NCBI GenBank assembly: GCA_038210185.1
Contig: JBBQWX010000154.1
Coordinates: 1-10,052 of the forward strand
From: Fodinibacter sp038210185
GTDB lineage: Bacteria > Actinomycetota > Actinomycetes > Actinomycetales > Dermatophilaceae
Direction: 5' to 3'
DNA length: 10,052 nucleotides
Positions 6,874 to 10,052 of this stretch are shown here, in pieces. Position numbers and translations under genes: made by a program. Position 1 is the first letter of the stretch. Every line of letters begins with the position of its first letter. Below the pieces are notes generated by a model. That model did no database searches. It saw only the letters and a list, made by a program, of their open reading frames with translations, and was not told the origin of the DNA.

Positions 6874-6899
6874 TGGCACTCCGAGCGCGAGAGTGCCAG
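6873..6899. promoter_or_regulatory. CIRCE operator (HrcA binding site)
   Basis: TTGGCACTC (6873-6881), a nine-base spacer (6882-6890) and GAGTGCCAG (6891-6899) match the CIRCE consensus TTAGCACTC-N9-GAGTGCTAA. The arms are complementary at eight of nine positions; the outermost pair is T/G. The A-to-G change at position 3 is compensated on the other arm, which keeps the dyad. The element lies 45 bases before the hrcA ATG and overlaps the promoter, so it should mediate HrcA autoregulation and heat induction. Confidence 0.93.
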
Positions 6900-6929
6900 C
6901 ACCACCGCCCCGCCGCCAGCGAAGACCCC

Positions 6930-6939
6930 GGAGGTGATC
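6930..6939 (+). promoter_or_regulatory. Strong Shine-Dalgarno site of hrcA
   Basis: GGAGGTGATC is complementary to the anti-Shine-Dalgarno end of 16S rRNA over ten bases and sits five bases before the ATG at 6945. It decides the hrcA start, since the open frame itself runs back into the CIRCE element. Confidence 0.85.
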
Positions 6940-6944
6940 ACGAG

Positions 6945-7976
6945 ATGAGCGAGGACCGCCGGCTGCGCGTGCTGCGCGCCATCGTCCAGGACTACGTCCA
7001 GACCTCCGAGCCGGTCGGCTCGAAGGCGCTGCTCGAGCGCCACCAGCTCGGCGTGTCGGCCGCCACGGTGCGCAACGACATGGCAGCGCTCGAGGAGGAG
7101 GGGCTGATCGCCGCTCCGCACACCAGCGCCGGTCGGGTGCCCACCGACGCCGGCTACCGCCTGTTCGTCGACCGGCTCTCGGCCGTGAAGCCGATGAGTG
7201 CCGCCGAGCAGCGCGCCATCGCGCAGTTCCTCGAGGGTGCGGTCGACCTCGACGACGTCGTCGACCGCACGGTGCGACTGCTCGCGTCGCTCACCCACCA
7301 GGTCGCCGTGGTGCAGTACCCCTCGCTCGCCCGCTCCGCGGTGCGGCACGTCGAGCTGGTGCCGATCGGCGGCGCGCGGTTGCTCGTCGTGCTCATCACG
7401 ACGACCGGCCGAGTCGAGCAGAGAGTCATCGACGTCGGCACCGACCTGCTCACCGACGACGGCGAGGGCACCCTGTCCACGCTGCGCACCGAGCTCAACC
7501 GCGCCACGAGCGGGCGCACCCTCGCCGAGGCGGCCAGCGAGCTGACGGCGGTGCCCGGGCGGCTCGCGCCGGCCCTGCGCGACCTGGTGCGCGCCATCAG
7601 CACCGCCCTGGAGGACTCCCTCGTCGAGGAGCGCGAGGAGCGCGTGGTGCTCGCCGGCACCGCCAACCTCGCCCGGGTTGGCCCCGACTTCACCACCAGC
7701 CTCGGCCCGGTGCTCGAGGCCCTCGAGGAGCACGTGGTGCTGTTGAAGCTGCTCGGCACCGTCGCGGAGCAGGGTGGCAGCATCGCCGTGCGCATCGGCC
7801 ACGAGAACCCGTACGCCGGGCTGCGCACCACCTCGATGGTCAGCACCGGCTACGGCGCCGGGTCCGACCTGGTCGCCGGCCTTGGGGTGCTCGGCCCCAC
7901 CCGTATGGACTACCCCACGACGATGGCCTCCGTGCGCGCCGTCGCGACCTACGTCTCGCGGATCCTCGCGGAGTAA
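6945..7976 (+). CDS. hrcA: Heat-inducible transcription repressor HrcA
   Basis: HrcA represses chaperone genes by binding CIRCE as a dimer, and needs GroEL to stay folded, so that heat relieves repression. The 343-residue product has the N-terminal winged helix at about 5-72, with SEPVGSKAL (21-29), the recognition helix region VSAATVRNDMAALEEEGL (37-54) and the hallmark HTSAGRVPTDAGYR (59-72). A GAF-like middle part (GGARLLVVLITTTGRVEQRVIDV) and the conserved C-terminal end (RIGHENPY, TTSMVSTGYG, LGVLGPTRMDYPTTMASV) complete the family architecture. The start at ATG 6945 is set by an excellent ribosome-binding site. It is first in an operon with dnaJ (16-base gap) and rsmE, and the CIRCE element in front of it implies autoregulation. 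Confidence 0.97.
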   Translation: MSEDRRLRVLRAIVQDYVQTSEPVGSKALLERHQLGVSAATVRNDMAALEEEGLIAAPHTSAGRVPTDAGYRLFVDRLSAVKPMSAAEQRAIAQFLEGAVDLDDVVDRTVRLLASLTHQVAVVQYPSLARSAVRHVELVPIGGARLLVVLITTTGRVEQRVIDVGTDLLTDDGEGTLSTLRTELNRATSGRTLAEAASELTAVPGRLAPALRDLVRAISTALEDSLVEEREERVVLAGTANLARVGPDFTTSLGPVLEALEEHVVLLKLLGTVAEQGGSIAVRIGHENPYAGLRTTSMVSTGYGAGSDLVAGLGVLGPTRMDYPTTMASVRAVATYVSRILAE

Positions 7977-7992
7977 AGGAAACCAACCACCT

Positions 7993-9117
7993 GTGAACGA
8001 CTACTACGCCGACCTCGGGGTCGCCCGCGACGCCAACGCGGAGGACATCAAGCGGGCCTACCGCAAGGCCGCGCGGCGCTACCACCCCGACGTCAACCCG
8101 GGTCCGCAGGCCGAGGAGCAGTTCAAGAAGCTGTCCCAGGCCTACGACGTGCTCTCCGACCCGGACAAGAAGCAGGCCTACGACCTCGGCTCCGACCCGT
8201 ACGCCGCGGGTGCGGCCGGCTTCGGCCAGGGCTTCTCGTTCAGCGACATCATGGACGCCTTCTTCGGCGGCCAGGGCGCTGCCGGGCGCGGGCCCCGGTC
8301 GCGGACCACCCGCGGCCAGGACGCCCTGGTGCGGCTCGACATCGGCCTCGGCGACGCCGTGTTCGGGGCGCAGAAGGACCTCACCATCGACACCGCCGTG
8401 GTGTGCAGCAGCTGCCACGGCGGGGGCAGCCAGCCCGGCACGTCGACCCGCACCTGCGACGTGTGCGCCGGCCGCGGCGAGATCCAGCAGGTGCAGCGCA
8501 GCTTCCTGGGCCAGGTGATGACCACCCGCCCCTGCATGACCTGCCAGGGTTTCGGCCAGATCGTCACCGACCCCTGCTACGAGTGCTCCGGCGACGGCCG
8601 GGTGCGCACCCGCCGCACCCTGACCCTCAAGGTGCCCCCGGGCGTCGACACCGGCACCCGCATCCAGCTCGCCGGTGAGGGTGAGGTCGGCCACGGCGCC
8701 GGCCCCGCGGGCGACCTCTACGTCGAGGTCGCAGTCAACCGGCACCCCACCTTCCAGCGTCGCGGCGACGACCTGCACGCGACCATCGAGGTGCCGATGA
8801 CGGCCGCGGCGCTCGGTGCCACCCTCGCGATGGACACCTTCGACGGCTCGCGCGACCTCGACGTCAGGCGCGGCACGCAGTCGGGCGACACGATGACCCT
8901 GCGCGGGCTCGGGGTGACCCATCTGCGGGGCACCGGCCGCGGCGACCTCGTGGTGCACACGATGGTGCAGACCCCCACCAGGCTCGACGCCGCCCAGGAG
9001 GACCTGCTCCGGCAGCTCGCGTCGGCGCGGGGCGAGGAGCGGCCCGAGGGGCGGCTGGCCAACCCCACCGACGGCTCGATCCTCGGCAAGCTGCGAGACG
9101 CCTTCAAGGCCCGATGA
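7993..9117 (+). CDS. dnaJ: Chaperone DnaJ (type I, hrcA-linked paralogue)
   Basis: A 374-residue Hsp40 co-chaperone that stimulates DnaK ATPase and presents unfolded clients. The J domain spans about residues 2-66 with the HPD triad at 31-33. A short Gly/Phe linker (FGQGFSFSDIMDAFFGG) follows. The zinc domain has four complete CxxCxGxG repeats starting at Cys138, Cys155, Cys181 and Cys195. The C-terminal substrate-binding domains (TLTLKVPPGVDTGTRIQLAGEG onward) are complete, so this is a full type I DnaJ. The GTG at 7993 follows AAAGGA (7975-7980) at a rather long spacing of 12 bases, which overlaps the hrcA stop; translational coupling is likely. Actinobacteria usually have a second dnaJ in a dnaK-grpE-dnaJ-hspR operon; this hrcA-linked copy matches what is often called dnaJ2. 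Its stop overlaps the rsmE start. Confidence 0.96.
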   Translation: MNDYYADLGVARDANAEDIKRAYRKAARRYHPDVNPGPQAEEQFKKLSQAYDVLSDPDKKQAYDLGSDPYAAGAAGFGQGFSFSDIMDAFFGGQGAAGRGPRSRTTRGQDALVRLDIGLGDAVFGAQKDLTIDTAVVCSSCHGGGSQPGTSTRTCDVCAGRGEIQQVQRSFLGQVMTTRPCMTCQGFGQIVTDPCYECSGDGRVRTRRTLTLKVPPGVDTGTRIQLAGEGEVGHGAGPAGDLYVEVAVNRHPTFQRRGDDLHATIEVPMTAAALGATLAMDTFDGSRDLDVRRGTQSGDTMTLRGLGVTHLRGTGRGDLVVHTMVQTPTRLDAAQEDLLRQLASARGEERPEGRLANPTDGSILGKLRDAFKAR

Positions 9118-9857
9118 CCCTGCCGCTGCACCTGCTCGCCCCCCACGCCCTGACCGGCCGCGGTGTCGGGGACGTGGTGGTGCTCGACGGACCCGAGGGC
9201 CGGCACGCGGCCACCGTGCGGCGCACCCGGGTGGGCGAGCACCTGCTGCTCACCGACGGTGCCGGCCTGCGCGTCGAGGGTGAGGTCGTCGCCGTGGGGC
9301 CGGGCACCCTCGACCTGCGACTCGTGACCGTGGCCCTCGACCCGGCCCCCAGCCCACGCTTCGTGCTCGTGCAGGCCCTGGCCAAGAACGACCGCGACGA
9401 CCAGGCGGTGGAGGCCGCCACCGAGTGCGGCGTCGACGAGGTCGTGCCGTGGCAGGCAGCGCGCTGCGTGGTGCAGTGGCGGGGCGAGCGCGGGGAGAGG
9501 GCCCGGGGCAAGTGGGATGCCGTGCTCGTCGCGGCCACCAAGCAGTCCCGCCGCACCCGCCGGCCGGTCCTCGCGAGCACGGCCACGACGGCCGACCTCG
9601 TCGAGCGGGTGCGTGACGCCGCATCCGCCCTGGTGCTGCACGAGGACGCGACGCTGCCGCTCGCGGCCGTCGAGCTGCCGGATGCCGGCGACGTCGTGCT
9701 CGTCGTCGGCCCGGAGGGCGGTATCTCCCCGGAGGAGCTCAGCGCCCTCGAGGGCGCCGGTGCCCGGGCGGTGCGCCTGGGCGGCACGGTGCTGCGCTCG
9801 TCGAGCGCCGGCCCGGCCGCACTCGCCGTGCTCAGCGCGATGTCGCGCTGGCGCTGA
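9114..9857 (+). CDS. rsmE: 16S rRNA (uracil-1498-N3)-methyltransferase RsmE
   Basis: RsmE methylates N3 of U1498 in helix 44 of 16S rRNA, near the P site, using S-adenosylmethionine. The 247-residue product has the N-terminal PUA-like part (DVVVLDGPEGRHAATVRRTRVGEHLLLTDGAG) and the SPOUT methyltransferase part: ALAKNDRDDQAVEAATECGVDEVVPW, AATKQSRR, the SAM-binding knot motif GPEGGISPEEL beginning at residue 199, and LGGTVLRSSSAGPAAL near the end. In most relatives the last motif reads ILRTETA; here it is VLRSSSA, a mild variation. The ATG overlaps the dnaJ stop by four bases (ATGA), so translation is coupled. A 16-bp tandem duplication covers its stop codon. The length is normal and the gene looks intact. 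Confidence 0.95.
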   Translation: MTLPLHLLAPHALTGRGVGDVVVLDGPEGRHAATVRRTRVGEHLLLTDGAGLRVEGEVVAVGPGTLDLRLVTVALDPAPSPRFVLVQALAKNDRDDQAVEAATECGVDEVVPWQAARCVVQWRGERGERARGKWDAVLVAATKQSRRTRRPVLASTATTADLVERVRDAASALVLHEDATLPLAAVELPDAGDVVLVVGPEGGISPEELSALEGAGARAVRLGGTVLRSSSAGPAALAVLSAMSRWR

Positions 9858-9880
9858 CTCGTGCAGGCGCTGACTCGTGC
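9850..9880 (+). repeat. 16-bp tandem duplication across the rsmE stop codon
   Basis: GGCGCTGACTCGTGC occurs at 9850-9864 and again at 9866-9880, separated by one A, so the unit is 16 bases. The first copy contains the rsmE stop TGA (9855-9857). The second copy lies fully outside the gene. It looks like a replication-slippage duplication. Confidence 0.85.
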
Positions 9881-9892
9881 CGGCGGGGCACC

Positions 9893-9921
9893 CTCCCGAC
9901 GACCCGTGCGTCTAGCGGGAG
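9893..9921 (+). terminator. Probable terminator of the hrcA-dnaJ-rsmE operon
   Basis: CTCCCGACG (9893-9901) pairs with CGT (9909-9911) and CGGGAG (9916-9921), with a four-base bulge CTAG on the right side, and is followed by TTT. It lies 35 bases after the rsmE stop. A smaller hairpin, GTGCC / GGCAC (9877-9891), precedes it. Confidence 0.45.
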
Positions 9922-10052
9922 TTTCCGGGCTATTCGGGTCTTGATCGGGTGAGGCGGACGAGACACCCGGGCTGACCTGCGGTTTCTCGGCGTGTCGGCT
10001 GTTCTTCGGGGTCGGAATAGTGTATGACCTAAAGCATGGCGAGCTTGTACAA
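9922..10052 (+). other. Non-coding tail with a possible promoter and start of a further gene
   Basis: These 131 bases have more T runs than the rest of the window and hold no convincing reading frame on either strand. Near the edge, TAGTGT (10018-10023) and the overlapping TATGAC (10023-10028) resemble -10 boxes. TATGAC lies seven bases before an ATG at 10036, the leaderless spacing seen elsewhere here. Only five full codons follow (Met-Ala-Ser-Leu-Tyr), so no family can be named. Confidence 0.25.

Noticed and set aside
7840..8958. Long minus-strand open frame of 372 codons opposite dnaJ
   Set aside because: It mirrors dnaJ codons, is rich in His, Val, Gly and Ala and has no recognisable domain or promoter.
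10010..10029. Possible operator dyad GGTC...GACC near the window end
   Set aside because: Only four bases per arm match, which is expected by chance.

Overview
The window is high-GC, gene-dense chromosomal DNA from an actinobacterium. GTG starts are common, the -10 boxes are TANNNT-like and sit 6-7 bases before start codons (leaderless transcripts), and hrcA carries a CIRCE operator. The family content and order (lepA, hemW, DUF3097, hrcA, dnaJ, rsmE) are those of Micrococcales-type actinobacteria. An Intrasporangiaceae-like source is my guess; it rests on general style, not on a search.

Layout. Bases 1-1076 hold the 3' part of lepA (elongation factor 4) on the + strand, broken by an in-frame TAG at 825-827; the 82 codons after it are still perfectly conserved. 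Bases 1132-3623 hold four small accessory enzymes placed between lepA and hemW: a DinB/DUF664 protein (-), a NUDIX hydrolase (-), a DUF4442 hotdog thioesterase-like protein (+), and a PtpB-like tyrosine phosphatase (-). hemW (3664-4884, +) is the heme chaperone formerly called oxygen-independent coproporphyrinogen oxidase. A 247-base gap follows with nested inverted repeats and a perfect 16-bp terminator palindrome. Then come a proline-rich DUF4870 membrane protein (5132-5800, -) and DUF3097 (5929-6804, -), which looks TOPRIM-like. Divergent to DUF3097 is a heat-shock operon, hrcA-dnaJ-rsmE (6945-9857, +), under a promoter overlapped by a CIRCE element. The last 195 bases hold a short tandem repeat across the rsmE stop, a terminator-like hairpin, and perhaps the promoter and first codons of another gene.

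How the genes work together. Most of the content is housekeeping: translation and ribosome maturation (LepA, RsmE), protein folding and its repressor (DnaJ, HrcA) and heme delivery (HemW). HrcA should repress its own operon through CIRCE, with dnaJ and rsmE co-transcribed (16-base gap, then a 4-base ATGA overlap). The four accessory genes share no obvious pathway. Two divergent gene pairs are each driven from 40-47-bp intergenic spaces that hold back-to-back -10 boxes for leaderless messages.

I found no mobile element, CRISPR array, tRNA or rRNA, and no convincing new multi-gene system. The points most worth a second look are the amber codon in lepA, the TOPRIM/RNase M5-like signature in DUF3097, the compact leaderless divergent promoters, the structured region after hemW, and the run of 13 prolines in the DUF4870 protein.
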